From assembly GCA_028687995.1 (NCBI GenBank), contig JAQTZA010000015.1:1-64000 (forward strand): DNA of 64,000 bases, read 5' to 3'. Below are positions 27,701 to 37,857 of the stretch, in pieces (position 1 is the stretch's first letter; every line of letters begins with the position of its first letter). The stretch is from Bacteroidales bacterium (GTDB taxonomy: Bacteria > Bacteroidota > Bacteroidia > Bacteroidales > UBA7332). Both the position numbers and the translations under genes were made by a program. The notes beneath the pieces are model-generated. The model had not been told where the DNA came from and did no database searches. It saw only the letters and a list, made by a program, of their open reading frames with translations.

Positions 27701-28198
27701 ATCATCATAAGTGGTAAGTGAAATATCAGGGTCAGTTATAGATGCTACCGAAGTCATATCTGAAGGAGCACCTTTGCTGTCAGTTAGAAAATAGTATGCA
27801 TAACTCGAATATGTATTGGTTGTTTGGTTGAAATAGGAGCCCGAATTTTTCCATGAAACAACCCCTTGTGCCCAAAATAGAATGTAGTTACTTCCCTTAT
27901 AAACAGGAACTTCTGGAATGTCACCTCCCGTTTTGGTATCTTTTTTTGGATATTTAAATGCCTCAGGAAGCATTGCACCACCAAATCCATAGACTCTAAC
28001 TTTTGATGGATCACTAAATCCCATCGTGGTGATATCTGAATAGGTGAGCTTGTAAACTCCAGAATTTACCAATTTTATTTTTACCCATTTACCGCTTGCT
28101 AAGACAGAATTGTCGGCAAACGAAAATAAACCTGACGCAGCAAAGGTGGCTGCTGAAATCAGTAGGCTAATGAGTATGATTGAAGCTCTTTTTGACAT
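24797..28198 (-). CDS. porU: Type IX secretion sortase PorU
   Basis: PorU is a C25 (gingipain-type) cysteine peptidase on the cell surface that removes the C-terminal signal of type IX cargo and attaches the protein to lipopolysaccharide. The 1133-residue protein has a signal peptide, a long beta-rich prodomain-like region, and the C25 domain at about residues 390-770. The catalytic pair is H640 (YTGHGSVNSW) and C673 (VTATCDFSRFDD). The C-terminus (residues 1050-1133, GVYLYKATIYTDK and KKMIIIN) resembles a type IX signal domain, as in known PorU. It starts 10 bp after the FAH gene. Confidence 0.94.
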   Translation of the reverse strand: MSKRASIILISLLISAATFAASGLFSFADNSVLASGKWVKIKLVNSGVYKLTYSDITTMGFSDPSKVRVYGFGGAMLPEAFKYPKKDTKTGGDIPEVPVYKGSNYILFWAQGVVSWKNSGSYFNQTTNTYSSYAYYFLTDSKGAPSDMTSVASITDPDISLTTYDDYDVYEKDLVNVGATGREFYGEDFSLTNTRVFTFNIPGVNTNKPLHVTTDFISKSSGGTTYKVSVNNQLIINSNMPAASADHYENAKALNTSGDFTNTSSADKFDIKIEYGKTNDLNCRLNYIRLNMERDLKLYNSFTAFRSLNSKGVKTQYTIQNTNPNVKVWDITNGNCIQIEPTTSGAQLQFAIASPVDTARQFVAVDVNGSFPKPEFVGVVENQNLHALQQTDMVILCPPDLLSSAEKLATLHRDPLKDNLRVTIVQPEQVYNEFSSGTPDGTAYRWFMKMFYDRAQSASDKPKYLLLFGDGTFDNRLLSSEWKNSEHADKILTYESVSSLVETSAYVCDDYFGFLDDNEGENIVADGLDLGIGRFPVRNIYEADAVVNKVIGYAKNTQQGTWKNNLCFVADDGDDNGHMRQSDQLTQYLETNYKQFAINKIFLDSYKKSITSTGGTYPSAKKKLFDLLNSGVMAVNYTGHGSVNSWAVEQIMTTADIKSLYLNRLPLWVTATCDFSRFDDFNTTAGEEVLLNPKGGGIGLITTTRVVYSAQNFRLNSALNELLLKKNPDGTRLRLGDIIRQTKIALGTSDQNKLNFTLLGDPALKLAYAEYKMEITAINGQPIDQNTPTLPALSEVTLAGRVLTPDGVFDPTFVGIVKPTVYDSEEDVTTLDNDKTGSPFTYKDRNKILFTGKDSIRNGEFTFKFTIPKDMSYSFKSGRVNLYGSDNRGNEAQGYYENFLLGGTNPNATADSQGPTIKKIFLNSESFISGDVVNETPLLVVDLEDQNGLNVSGTGIGHDLLLVIDNSPSKTYVLNNSYEANSGSATAGKVSYVIPELTEGNHTLYFRAWDIQNNSSSQTINCTVKKGHAPRIFDLYTKNIVKLSSPEVVFSLRHDRPNTNINVKVSVYNLSGIEVWSHSEAGLSDMFQAFPVRWDLKGTNGLTVTPGVYLYKATIYTDKTQETTLTKKMIIIN

Positions 28199-28208
28199 AG
28201 GAAATTTG

Positions 28209-28823
28209 TTATTTTACGTAAAAATCTAATAGTTTTGTCTCTCCGATAAAGCCCTCTAAACGGTCATTTATCTTAACCGGACCCACCCCGCTGGGTGTGC
28301 CAGTGAAAATAATATCACCAATTTTGAGTGTAAAAAATTTACTTATATATGCTATAATTTGATCTACTTGGAAAATCATTTCTGATGTATTTCCGCTTTG
28401 AACTGTATTACCGTTAATATCCAGTTTGAAATTGATATTTTGTATTTCTCCAGCATTCTCAATAGTTATAAATTTCCCTAATGCAGCTGATCCATCAAAT
28501 GCTTTACAAATTTCCCAAGGACCGCCACTCTCTTTTTGTTTTTTTTGCAAATCACGTGCTGTGAAGTCTATACCTATTGTTATTTCATTATAATATCGAT
28601 GGGCAAATTTTGGTGCAATATTTTTGCCTAACCGATTGATTTTTAATACAATCTCAGCTTCGTATTCTACCTGATTTGAAAAATCAGGAATAAAGAATGG
28701 CTTACCATCTTTTAGAAGTGCTGTGTCAGGTTTTGAGAATATTACCGGTTGCTCTGGTAATAACGCTCGATTCATCTCTTTATTGTGGTCGGGATAATTC
28801 CAACCAACGCCAATTATCTTCAT
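28209..28823 (-). CDS. Fumarylacetoacetate-hydrolase-family protein
   Basis: The 204-residue protein is a single FAH domain. The metal ligands are in VEYEAEIVLKI (two Glu) and GIDFTARDLQ (Asp). The motifs KQKESGGPWEICKAFDGSAALG and IIFTGTPSGVGPV are typical of the YcgM/FAHD1-like branch, which includes acylpyruvate hydrolases and oxaloacetate decarboxylases. The exact reaction is unknown. Its start overlaps the rex stop by 4 bp, and porU starts 10 bp after its end, so it lies inside the same operon. Confidence 0.88.
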   Translation of the reverse strand: MKIIGVGWNYPDHNKEMNRALLPEQPVIFSKPDTALLKDGKPFFIPDFSNQVEYEAEIVLKINRLGKNIAPKFAHRYYNEITIGIDFTARDLQKKQKESGGPWEICKAFDGSAALGKFITIENAGEIQNINFKLDINGNTVQSGNTSEMIFQVDQIIAYISKFFTLKIGDIIFTGTPSGVGPVKINDRLEGFIGETKLLDFYVK

Positions 28824-29470
28824 AAATCAGCTTGGTTTAAGCTATTAAAGATGACTGCAAGATGTGAGAAAAGAGAAGTGTCTTGAAGGACTATGTTTTC
28901 TGGAACTTTTACTCTAAAAGGGGTGAAATTCCATATAGCTTTTAAGCCGCCATCCACCATGATATTTGTAACCTCTTGTGCCTTGTCAGGTGGAACCGTT
29001 AGAATTCCAATTTCTGCATCAAGTGTTCCTCGAAGCGAGCCACATTCGTCGGGATGATAAATCGAAATTCCATTGATTGTGGTTCCTATCAAATCAGCTC
29101 TTACATCGAAACCTGCGACAATCTCCAAGCCATAATTATTTAATCCAGAGTCAAGTATCAATGCTTTTCCAAGACTACCAGCACCAAAAATAATAGCTTT
29201 GTGTTTTCTATTAAATCCTAGAAATAACTCCAATACCTCAATTAATTGATCAACTTCGTATCCTACACGAGTTTTGCCCGAAATGTCTACATAAGACAAA
29301 TCTTTAGCTACTTGTGACGCGTCGATTCCTATTGCCCCTGCAATTTGCGTTGAAGAAACAACAGAGGTCTCCTTCGTGTGCATAATCTTTAGGTAAGCCA
29401 AGTACCACGGAAGCCTTCTTAATGTTGGTTCTGGAGTCTTGTTGATAGGTTTAGGTTTTATTTCAGCCAT
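28820..29470 (-). CDS. rex: Redox-sensing transcriptional repressor Rex
   Basis: Rex binds DNA when NAD+ is high and leaves it when NADH rises, controlling fermentation and respiration genes. The 216-residue protein has an N-terminal winged-helix domain (TLRRLPWYLAYL, ISSTQIAGAIGIDASQVAKDL with a small variation, residues 12-80), then a Rossmann fold with GAGSLGKAL. The C-terminal helix is typical. It is the first gene of a run that continues through an FAH hydrolase to porU and porV. A -7 box (TATATTTG on the minus strand) is at 29499-29506. Confidence 0.95.
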   Translation of the reverse strand: MAEIKPKPINKTPEPTLRRLPWYLAYLKIMHTKETSVVSSTQIAGAIGIDASQVAKDLSYVDISGKTRVGYEVDQLIEVLELFLGFNRKHKAIIFGAGSLGKALILDSGLNNYGLEIVAGFDVRADLIGTTINGISIYHPDECGSLRGTLDAEIGILTVPPDKAQEVTNIMVDGGLKAIWNFTPFRVKVPENIVLQDTSLFSHLAVIFNSLNQADL

Positions 29471-30282
29471 AATAAAAAATATAATGCTATTTAACTTGCA
29501 AATATAGCATCTTTTTGCAAAACATTTTTTGCTTATACGGCATAATAAACCTAAAAATTAGCCTTAAATGTATTTTTTTACTTTCAAAATTTTAATTATT
29601 TCTTCAATTTAGTCTCTTTTATTATGAATTTGTAGAAATTATATCGATATACTTACGAAGTTGTTGCATAATAATCAAGTCGTTTAAAGAATTTGAAATT
29701 TACTCAAATGTGAAATTTTCATTCGAATTGTTGATATTTTCTATGCAAAATATTGTGGCATTTAATATATATGATAGATATGGACTTGTCAATTCTGAGA
29801 AAATTTATTGAGTGAGTTTGTGAAGTATCAATATTGGAATTGTATTCAATGTCTTTTTCTGGGTCTGAGTGAAAAACGAGTTGTTTTGGAGGTGTATTAA
29901 TTGTATCTATTTGTTTTTCAATAATCTACCTGTATTTTAAGAGGTGATAATCTTTCTTAAAGAAAAATCATCGAATAAATGGTTGTGGTTGTAAGATTGA
30001 ATAATGATTAAAAATACAGTGTGAAAGAGTTTCAAAAAGGGTTTTCAAACATTGTTTTTTGTATATGTATGATACAGTTTTAAATTTTAATTAAAGTTAA
30101 ATCTCGTATAAATTATAGATTATTACAATATGATACACTGATGCAGATATAGTGTAAATATGTGCTAAAATGAAAGTATATAGTGTGAATTACTTACAAA
30201 AAGCAGAAATTATAGCTCTTTTTGCAAAAATATTTAATTTGTAATTTGGAAGATCCGATTTTTTGTGCGAACTTTGTACCGT
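29471..30282. other. AT-rich gap upstream of rex and of the small RNA
   Basis: This 800-bp stretch holds the rex -7 box at its left end and the candidate small-RNA promoter at its right end. Between them I see only AT-rich sequence with no reading frame of note and no clear hairpin plus T-run. Confidence 0.5.
30245..30276 (+). promoter_or_regulatory. Promoter-like sequence for the small RNA
   Basis: TTTG at 30245-30248 and GAACTTTG at 30269-30276 are 20 bp apart. The spacing is right; the -7 box matches TAnnTTTG except for its first base. Transcription would begin near 30283. Confidence 0.4.
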
Positions 30283-30478
30283 AATCAAAAGAGGTCTGCT
30301 TCTTTGGTTTATTTTAAAGATGATTTGATGCCGCAGTAGTCGGAATTAGATAAAAATACATACTATCTCTTAATGTTTAAACTGGAAGAAATTTAATGAA
30401 ACTTTGATTTATCAAAGTCAGTTTTAAAAATTCCGAAAAAGCCGAGACGTTGTGATAACGTAGTAGGCTTTTTTTTAT
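30283..30478 (+). ncRNA. Candidate structured small RNA, about 195 nt
   Basis: No reading frame lies here, yet the region has a promoter-like start, nested complementary arms and its own terminator. The arms are TCGGAATT (30340-30347) with AATTCCGA (30429-30436); TTTAAACTG (30376-30384) with CAGTTTTAAA (30419-30428); and the terminal hairpin ACTTTGA-TTTA-TCAAAGT (30401-30418). A 5' hairpin can form from CTGC/GCAG (30296-30299 and 30333-30336) with TCTTT/AAAGA inside. I could not match it to tmRNA, RNase P or SRP RNA. The length is in the 6S RNA range, but I cannot confirm that. The 5' end is approximate. Confidence 0.5.
30436..30478 (+). terminator. Intrinsic terminator of the small RNA
   Basis: AAAAGCC pairs with GGCTTTT, and an inner ACGTT pairs with AACGT around GTGAT; eight T residues follow. 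It lies more than 200 bp before the next start codon, and no protein gene precedes it on this strand. Confidence 0.75.
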
Positions 30479-30667
30479 TCTACCAATTTTTGTTTTATTC
30501 CGGTGTTGTATTTATGGTGTCATATTGTGTATGTTCGCAAAGGGTATCACTTAAAATGAGATTCGCGAAATGTTAACAATTATTTCGTATTAGAGTTTTG
30601 ATACGTGCTATAGCATTGTAATAAACTTTAAAATAGTCCGATTTTACCAAGTATCAGTTATCTTTTC

Positions 30668-30675
30668 TATATTTG
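30668..30675 (+). promoter_or_regulatory. -7 box of the SUI1-like gene
   Basis: TATATTTG is a perfect TAnnTTTG box, 24 bp before the ATG at 30700. It shows that this gene is transcribed separately from the small RNA upstream. Confidence 0.5.
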
Positions 30676-30699
30676 TAAAAATACAAATCAAAGAACTTT

Positions 30700-31044
30700 A
30701 TGAAGAATAGTGACTGGAAAGATAGGCTGAATGTAGTTTATTCCACAAACCCTGATTTTAATTACGAATCGGAGGAACAAGAATTAATAGAGACCAAATC
30801 GAAAGATAAACAATCGCTTAGAATCTCTTTTGATAAACGAAATAGAGGAGGAAAAGTCGTGACGCTCATCACGGGCTTTGTTGGAATGGATGATGATTTA
30901 AAAGAATTAGGAAAACTATTGAAAACGAAATGTGGGGTTGGTGGATCGGCCAAAGATGGAGAAATTATAATTCAAGGTGATTTTCGTCAAAAAGTACTCG
31001 ATATCCTTGTAAAAGAGGGATACGCAAAATCTCGAATTATATAA
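30700..31044 (+). CDS. SUI1/eIF1-like translation factor (YciH family)
   Basis: The 114-residue protein is a single SUI1 domain (about residues 38-114): LRISFDKRNRGGKVVTLITGF, then LLKTKCGVGGSAKDGEIIIQGDFRQKVLDILVKEGY. The CGVGGSxKDGEIxxQGD motif is the family signature. Bacterial members resemble eukaryotic eIF1, which checks start-codon pairing; the bacterial role is less clear. The ATG of the AddA-like helicase lies 3 bp after its stop, so they form a two-gene operon. Confidence 0.93.
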   Translation: MKNSDWKDRLNVVYSTNPDFNYESEEQELIETKSKDKQSLRISFDKRNRGGKVVTLITGFVGMDDDLKELGKLLKTKCGVGGSAKDGEIIIQGDFRQKVLDILVKEGYAKSRII

Positions 31045-31047
31045 ATT

Positions 31048-34000
31048 ATGCTAACGGTCTATCGTGCTTCTGCCGGATCAGGTAAAACATATCAATTGAC
31101 GGGTGAATACCTAAAATTGCTATTTAATGGATCTAATTCTTTTCGTCGAATTCTTGCCGTTACATTTACAAATAAAGCAACGGAAGAGATGAAGAGTCGA
31201 ATCATCCAGGAACTTGATTTGTTGGCAAGAAAAGGTGATTCAGGATATTTATTTTTATTAATGTCGGAGTTTTCTCTTACTTCTGAGCAAGTTTTCTTGA
31301 AAGCACATCGAATTCTTCTAGAAATTCTCCACGATTATTCGTCATTTAATATCAGTACAATAGATCGTTTTTTTCAACAAACGATGCGTGCTTTTGCACG
31401 TGAAATCGGATTGCAAGGAGGATACAATGTAGAGCTTGATACAAAGCGAGTGCTGTCTGAGGCGGTGGATAAAATGCTCTTCACTCTTGATGAACCGGCG
31501 AATAGAGATGTACTTAACTGGTTGCTGAAATTTTCAGAAAATAAGATTGAAAATGGAAAATCCTGGAATTTCAAAAAAGAGGTAGTTGATTTAGGTGAAG
31601 AATTGTTTAAGGAAAAATACAAACGATTAAGCAGTGATATTCATCAGAAACTTGCGAATAAGGAGGTTTTAAAAGAGTATCAGCAAAAGCTTAATAGAGT
31701 GGTTGTAGATTTTGAAAGCAAACTTTCTTCAATTGGAAAAGAGGGCGTTTCCTTTATTCAAAAATGTGGGTTTGCGGAAGAGGATTTTGCCGGAGGAACT
31801 AACTCTCCATTAAAACATTTTGCCATTTGGGCGAAAAATGAGGTGAAAATTCCCACGAACACTTTTCGTAAATTAGAGGATGATATAGAGCAGTGGAAAG
31901 CCGCAGCCAAATCTAAACAATTTGATTTTGCAATTAAAACGGCTTATTCATCTGGATTGAATGATTTTGTCAAGCGCGCTTTGGTGCTTTTCGATGAATA
32001 CCCTATATATAATTCTGCTATTATAATTCGTAAAAATATTTATGCACTGGGTATTCTTAGTGATATTGATATGAAAATTAAAGAGTTAGTAGCCGAGAAT
32101 AATTTGATGCTATTGAGTGACACCACCCATCTTCTCAATAAGCTGATTGATGGTAGTGATACACCTTTTATATATGAGAAAATTGGAGTGAGAATAGAGC
32201 ATTATATGATCGATGAATTTCAGGATACATCTGTGATGCAATGGCAAAACTTTTCTCCGCTCATTCATGAGAGTCTTTCCCAGAAAGTCCCAGAGTTAAA
32301 CAAGTTGTCAAACTTGATAGTGGGAGACGTGAAACAAAGTATTTATCGCTGGCGAAGTTCTGATTGGAAATTGCTTGAAGATCAGTTAGGAAGAGAATTT
32401 CTGAGTCAAATGAAAGATGAAGTTTTGTCTGAAAATTGGAGAAGTGGATCTGCTATCATCGGTTTTAATAATGCTTTCTTCACGTCAGCTTCAGAAGTGT
32501 TAAGAATGAAATTTATTGATAGTATTCCTCTTGCTTTAAAAGATAATCCAATTCTCTCTAGCTATAGTGAAAAAATAAAAAGTGCTTACAGGGATGTTTA
32601 TCAAACACAGCCCGAAAAGAAAAAAGGTATTACGGGGCATGTGAAAATAAAGTGGGTAGAGACAGATGCAACTAAACAATGGATGGAAGATGTTCTCGAC
32701 TTTATCCCAAAGGAAATTGAGCAATGGCTAAGTAGAGGGTATTCCTTGCGCGATATGGCCGTTTTGGTGAGGACGAAGGACGAAGGATCGAGGGTGGCTG
32801 ATTGCTTATTGGATCATAAATTTGCAGTAATTTCAGATGAGGCTTTGATGCTAAAAAATGCGTCGGCAATTAAACTTATAGTTGCTTTGTTGAAGCATAT
32901 TCGTCGTCCAGATGACTTAAACTTGAGAAGATTGGCCTTGATTGAGTATGCTGTATTGAATAGACCGACGGAAGATGCAGTAAGTCTTTTTTTTCAACAT
33001 AGTAATGATGTTTTAGCTCAATTTCCAAAAAATAAATTGAAAGAACTTGAGGTCATCAGTCGATTGCCTCTGTATGAAATGTGTGAACGGATTATTGCGC
33101 AATTTATTGAATATCCTACTGTGACCGATAATCTCTACCTTCAATCATTTCAAGATGTTGTATTGGAATTTAGCACCCGAAAGTCGCCTGATTTGATAGC
33201 TTTTCTTGATTGGTGGGAAGAGGTTGGTGCTTCCAAAAGAGTTTCGATGCCTGATTCGCAAGATGCCATTCGCATAATGACGATTCATAAATCAAAGGGA
33301 TTAGGATTTAAGGCTGTATTGGTTCCATTCTGTGATTGGGGAATGGATCAAAAATCTGGAAATATGCTTTGGGTAACCCCCGAAATAGAACCATTTAACG
33401 ATTTACCCTTGTTACCAGTGCCTTATGGTAAGGATTTGACTGAATCAATTTTCGTTTTTGATTACTTAGAAGAGAAATTACATGCGTATGTTGATAATTT
33501 GAATCTTGCGTATGTTACATTCACCAGAGCAAAAGAGGAGTTGGTTATCTTCGCCCCAAAAACTAAAAATGATTCTACAGAAAGGTTGGGTGGATTGCTA
33601 TATGAATGTGTGAATCATTCAGATTTGAAGGATGAAGAAGGAAAATCATATCTAAATCTAAATGCTGATTTCTCGCTTGAAAGTAAGACTTACGAAGCTG
33701 GATGTGATTGGGTGCCGCCGATTACATTCGAAAAAAAACCAAAGGAAGAGCAGTCGGTAAATATTCGCTCTATCAATCCTGATGGTCGATTGCAATTAAA
33801 GCTTCGAGGTAGCGATTATTTCACCGACACTAATGAGCAGATTTATGGAAAAATCATGCACGAAATACTGAGCCGCATTCAATCCATTTCTGATATTGAT
33901 AATTCTGTTGCTGAGGTTGTAAATCTTGGAGAAATATCCTCAAAAATTGGGACGGAAATTATTGTCAAATTAAGAAAGTGGATTGATCAACCCAATGTGG

Positions 34001-34263
34001 ATAAATGGTTTATGCCTGATACCAAAGTTCTTAACGAGGCAGAAATTTTATTGCCGGAAGGTGTGCATTATCGTCCAGATCGCGTGGTCTTTTTTGAAAG
34101 CGAAGTGCATGTAATTGATTTTAAATTCGGTCAGAATAAACTCCAGAAATATCACCGTCAGGTGTCGACTTATATGTCATTAATTTCTCGAATGGGTCAT
34201 ACTGTAGTGAAAGGTTTTTTGTGGTATGTGGAGTTGAATGAGGTAGAAGAGGTGCTAAATTAA
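31048..34263 (+). CDS. AddA-like UvrD-type helicase with C-terminal nuclease
   Basis: The 1071-residue protein is a superfamily 1A helicase. It has Walker A ASAGSGKT (residues 7-14), FTNKATEEM, Walker B YMIDEFQDTS (about 388), GDVKQSIYRWR, IMTIHKSKGLGF (about 750) and VTFTRAKEEL (about 825). A PD-(D/E)XK nuclease domain ends it: RPDRVV, VIDFKFG and HRQVSTYM at about 1010-1045. This is the AddA layout, for processing double-strand breaks for recombination. No addB-like partner is in the window; AddA normally works with AddB. A clear terminator follows. Confidence 0.9.
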   Translation: MLTVYRASAGSGKTYQLTGEYLKLLFNGSNSFRRILAVTFTNKATEEMKSRIIQELDLLARKGDSGYLFLLMSEFSLTSEQVFLKAHRILLEILHDYSSFNISTIDRFFQQTMRAFAREIGLQGGYNVELDTKRVLSEAVDKMLFTLDEPANRDVLNWLLKFSENKIENGKSWNFKKEVVDLGEELFKEKYKRLSSDIHQKLANKEVLKEYQQKLNRVVVDFESKLSSIGKEGVSFIQKCGFAEEDFAGGTNSPLKHFAIWAKNEVKIPTNTFRKLEDDIEQWKAAAKSKQFDFAIKTAYSSGLNDFVKRALVLFDEYPIYNSAIIIRKNIYALGILSDIDMKIKELVAENNLMLLSDTTHLLNKLIDGSDTPFIYEKIGVRIEHYMIDEFQDTSVMQWQNFSPLIHESLSQKVPELNKLSNLIVGDVKQSIYRWRSSDWKLLEDQLGREFLSQMKDEVLSENWRSGSAIIGFNNAFFTSASEVLRMKFIDSIPLALKDNPILSSYSEKIKSAYRDVYQTQPEKKKGITGHVKIKWVETDATKQWMEDVLDFIPKEIEQWLSRGYSLRDMAVLVRTKDEGSRVADCLLDHKFAVISDEALMLKNASAIKLIVALLKHIRRPDDLNLRRLALIEYAVLNRPTEDAVSLFFQHSNDVLAQFPKNKLKELEVISRLPLYEMCERIIAQFIEYPTVTDNLYLQSFQDVVLEFSTRKSPDLIAFLDWWEEVGASKRVSMPDSQDAIRIMTIHKSKGLGFKAVLVPFCDWGMDQKSGNMLWVTPEIEPFNDLPLLPVPYGKDLTESIFVFDYLEEKLHAYVDNLNLAYVTFTRAKEELVIFAPKTKNDSTERLGGLLYECVNHSDLKDEEGKSYLNLNADFSLESKTYEAGCDWVPPITFEKKPKEEQSVNIRSINPDGRLQLKLRGSDYFTDTNEQIYGKIMHEILSRIQSISDIDNSVAEVVNLGEISSKIGTEIIVKLRKWIDQPNVDKWFMPDTKVLNEAEILLPEGVHYRPDRVVFFESEVHVIDFKFGQNKLQKYHRQVSTYMSLISRMGHTVVKGFLWYVELNEVEEVLN

Positions 34264-34294
34264 TTTTTTTTTTCGTATGACTGATAAATTTAAA

Positions 34295-34326
34295 AGTCAA
34301 TAGCCTGATGGTTATTGGCTTTTTTT
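34295..34326 (+). terminator. Intrinsic terminator after the AddA-like gene
   Basis: An 11-bp stem (AGTCAATAGCC with GGTTATTGGCT, including G-U pairs) around TGAT, followed by six T residues. Confidence 0.88.
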
Positions 34327-34465
34327 GTCACTTATAAATTGTCAGTGAAAACAAAAAATACTCATTCTGATTAGTTTAATATGAATTTGATATTAGTATT
34401 GTTTAGAACAAATATAAATATTTGAGAATCAGCTATTTTATGTAAAACGAATGAATTATTTAAGC

Positions 34466-34473
34466 TATATTTG
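34466..34473 (+). promoter_or_regulatory. -7 box of the Rrf2 gene
   Basis: TATATTTG matches TAnnTTTG, 19 bp before the ATG. An inverted repeat TAATAT-N7-ATATTA lies upstream at 34377-34395 and could be an autoregulatory site. Confidence 0.45.
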
Positions 34474-34492
34474 CTGAAATATTTCTTTAATA

Positions 34493-34930
34493 ATGAATAT
34501 CAATACAAAGATACGATACGGACTTAGAACAATGATTGAGATAGCAAGCTCAACTGAACCTAAAGGCTTGCTACAGAAGGAGATTGCGGCCAGTCAAAAT
34601 ATTTCATTGAAGTATCTTGATCCAATAATATCGGCTCTTAAAATCAAAGGATTGATCTCAAATTCAAAAGGAAGGGGAAGTGGATATATTCTCACTCGCT
34701 CGGCTGAAAGTATAACAATGTTTGACATTTATACTGCTTTTGAGCAAATTACAATTATAGAATGTATCAATAATTGTAATTTGTGCGAACGTTCTGTTCA
34801 TGATTGCCATGCCAAAAATTATTGGTTAGAATTTAAAGATCAATTTATTGAACTTTTGAAAAATAAAAATCTCTCGCAAATCGTGGAAGATACCTATTAC
34901 GAATGTAATAATTCCAAGAATCCATGCTAA
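34493..34930 (+). CDS. Rrf2-family transcriptional regulator with Cys cluster
   Basis: The 145-residue protein has the Rrf2 winged helix at residues 1-75 (IRYGLRTMIEIA, LLQKEIAASQNISLKYLDPIISALKIKGLISNSKGRGSGY with the typical KGLI and GRGSGY wing). The C-terminal part holds ECINNCNLCERSVHDC, three spaced cysteines plus more near the end, similar to the iron-sulfur site of IscR, RirA and NsrR. I infer a redox, iron or NO sensor, or a cysteine-metabolism regulator, but the target is unknown. It is convergent with eno. Confidence 0.9.
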   Translation: MNINTKIRYGLRTMIEIASSTEPKGLLQKEIAASQNISLKYLDPIISALKIKGLISNSKGRGSGYILTRSAESITMFDIYTAFEQITIIECINNCNLCERSVHDCHAKNYWLEFKDQFIELLKNKNLSQIVEDTYYECNNSKNPC

Positions 34931-34991
34931 GAACAAATATTTATTAAGTCACATCACACTTTCTTTTTAACTAAATTATCTATCTAAACGA

Positions 34992-35030
34992 AGAGAGCCG
35001 ACTGTATTTCTACAGCCGGCTCTCTCTTTT
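34992..35030. terminator. Bidirectional terminator between Rrf2 gene and eno
   Basis: AGAGAGCCG pairs with CGGCTCTCT, with an inner CTGTA/TACAG stem around a four-base loop. TTTT follows on the plus strand, and the minus strand has a weaker T-stretch, so it could serve both convergent genes. Confidence 0.8.
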
Positions 35031-35044
35031 ATACTATGTGTATA

Positions 35045-36760
<1,716 letters not shown>

Positions 36761-37699
36761 ATGTCTAAAATTGCAAAAAATCTAACCGAGTTAATTGGAA
36801 AAACGCCATTGCTCGAACTTTCGAATTACAACAAAGCTCATAATCTTGACGCTACTGTTATTGGTAAATGTGAATTTTTCAATCCAGCAGGTAGTGTCAA
36901 AGATCGTATTGGTAATGCAATGATCGCTGATGCTGAGGCAAAAGGAATCTTAAAACCAGGATCGGTGATTGTAGAGCCAACAAGCGGTAACACTGGTATT
37001 GCATTGGCATTTGTTGCAGCAGCTAAAGGATACAAAATCATCTTGACAATGCCTGAGACTATGAGTGTTGAACGTCGAAATTTATTAAAGGCATTGGGCG
37101 CTGAATTGGTCTTGACTCCAGGCGCTGAAGGTATGAAGGGTGCTATTCGTCGTGCTTCTGAGGTTGCTGAAACGATTCCCGGAGCCGTGATTTTGCAGCA
37201 ATTTCAAAATCCTGCAAACCCTGAAATCCACAGACAAACCACAGCATTGGAAATTTGGAACGATACGGATGGAGAAGTTGATATTTTCGTTGCGGGTATT
37301 GGTACTGGTGGAACTATCACTGGGGTTGGTGAAGTATTGAAAGCAAAAAATCCAAACATCAAGATTGTAGCAGTTGAGCCTGCAGATTCGCCTGTTCTTT
37401 CAGGTGGAAATCCTGGTCCTCACAAGATTCAAGGTATTGGAGCTGGTTTCGTCCCAGGTATTCTTAATACAAAAATTTATGACGAAATCATTTTGGTGAA
37501 AAACGATGATGCTCTTGAAACAGGTCGCGAATTGGCGAAAGTCGAAGGTGTTTTGGTTGGTATCTCAGCTGGAGCGAATGTTTTTGCGGCACGTCAGTTG
37601 GCTGAGCGCCCTGAAAACAAAGGTAAAAAAATCGTAACCGTTCTTTGCGACACGGGTGAACGTTACCTTTCTACATTGCTTTTCAACTTTGAACAATAA
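36761..37699 (+). CDS. cysK: Cysteine synthase (O-acetylserine sulfhydrylase)
   Basis: CysK makes cysteine from O-acetylserine and sulfide using pyridoxal phosphate. The 312-residue protein has the PLP lysine in [10 protein letters not shown] (about K46), the substrate loop [20 protein letters not shown], the phosphate-binding [11 protein letters not shown], and [14 protein letters not shown] near the end. It is the partner enzyme of cysE at 21698 but is not beside it. A strong terminator follows, then tRNA-Lys on the other strand. Confidence 0.97.
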   Translation: MSKIAKNLTELIGKTPLLELSNYNKAHNLDATVIGKCEFFNPAGSVKDRIGNAMIADAEAKGILKPGSVIVEPTSGNTGIALAFVAAAKGYKIILTMPETMSVERRNLLKALGAELVLTPGAEGMKGAIRRASEVAETIPGAVILQQFQNPANPEIHRQTTALEIWNDTDGEVDIFVAGIGTGGTITGVGEVLKAKNPNIKIVAVEPADSPVLSGGNPGPHKIQGIGAGFVPGILNTKIYDEIILVKNDDALETGRELAKVEGVLVGISAGANVFAARQLAERPENKGKKIVTVLCDTGERYLSTLLFNFEQ

Positions 37700-37718
37700 T
37701 CAAATTTCATTATATAGA

Positions 37719-37756
37719 AAAAGAGGCTGTCTCATTTGAGATAGCCTCTTTTCTTT
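37719..37756. terminator. Terminator between cysK and tRNA-Lys
   Basis: AAGAGGCT and AGCCTCTT enclose a second short stem, and TTTTCTTTT follows on the plus strand. On the minus strand A-rich sequence becomes a T-run too, so it may serve both the cysK mRNA and the tRNA. Confidence 0.85.
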
Positions 37757-37758
37757 TG

Positions 37759-37831
37759 TGATCCGCCTGGGGCTCGAACCCAGGACCCCAACATTAAAAG
37801 TGTTGTGCTCTACCAGCTGAGCTAGCGAATC
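37759..37831 (-). tRNA. tRNA-Lys (anticodon TTT)
   Basis: Read on the minus strand, the 7-bp acceptor stem is GATTCGC with GCGGATC (one G-U pair), discriminator A. The D arm is GCTCAGCTGGTAGAGC, the anticodon loop CTTTTAA gives anticodon TTT for lysine, and the T arm is CTGGG-TTCGAGC-CCCAG. The total is 73 nt, and the 3' CCA is not encoded. Confidence 0.95.
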
Positions 37832-37857
37832 GTCCGCTTTGTTTTTCAAAAGCGTTG

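Noticed and set aside
30283..30478. tmRNA, RNase P RNA or SRP RNA
   Set aside because: Too short for the first two and without their conserved signatures; no SRP-like GNAR loop in the right place. Left as an unassigned RNA.
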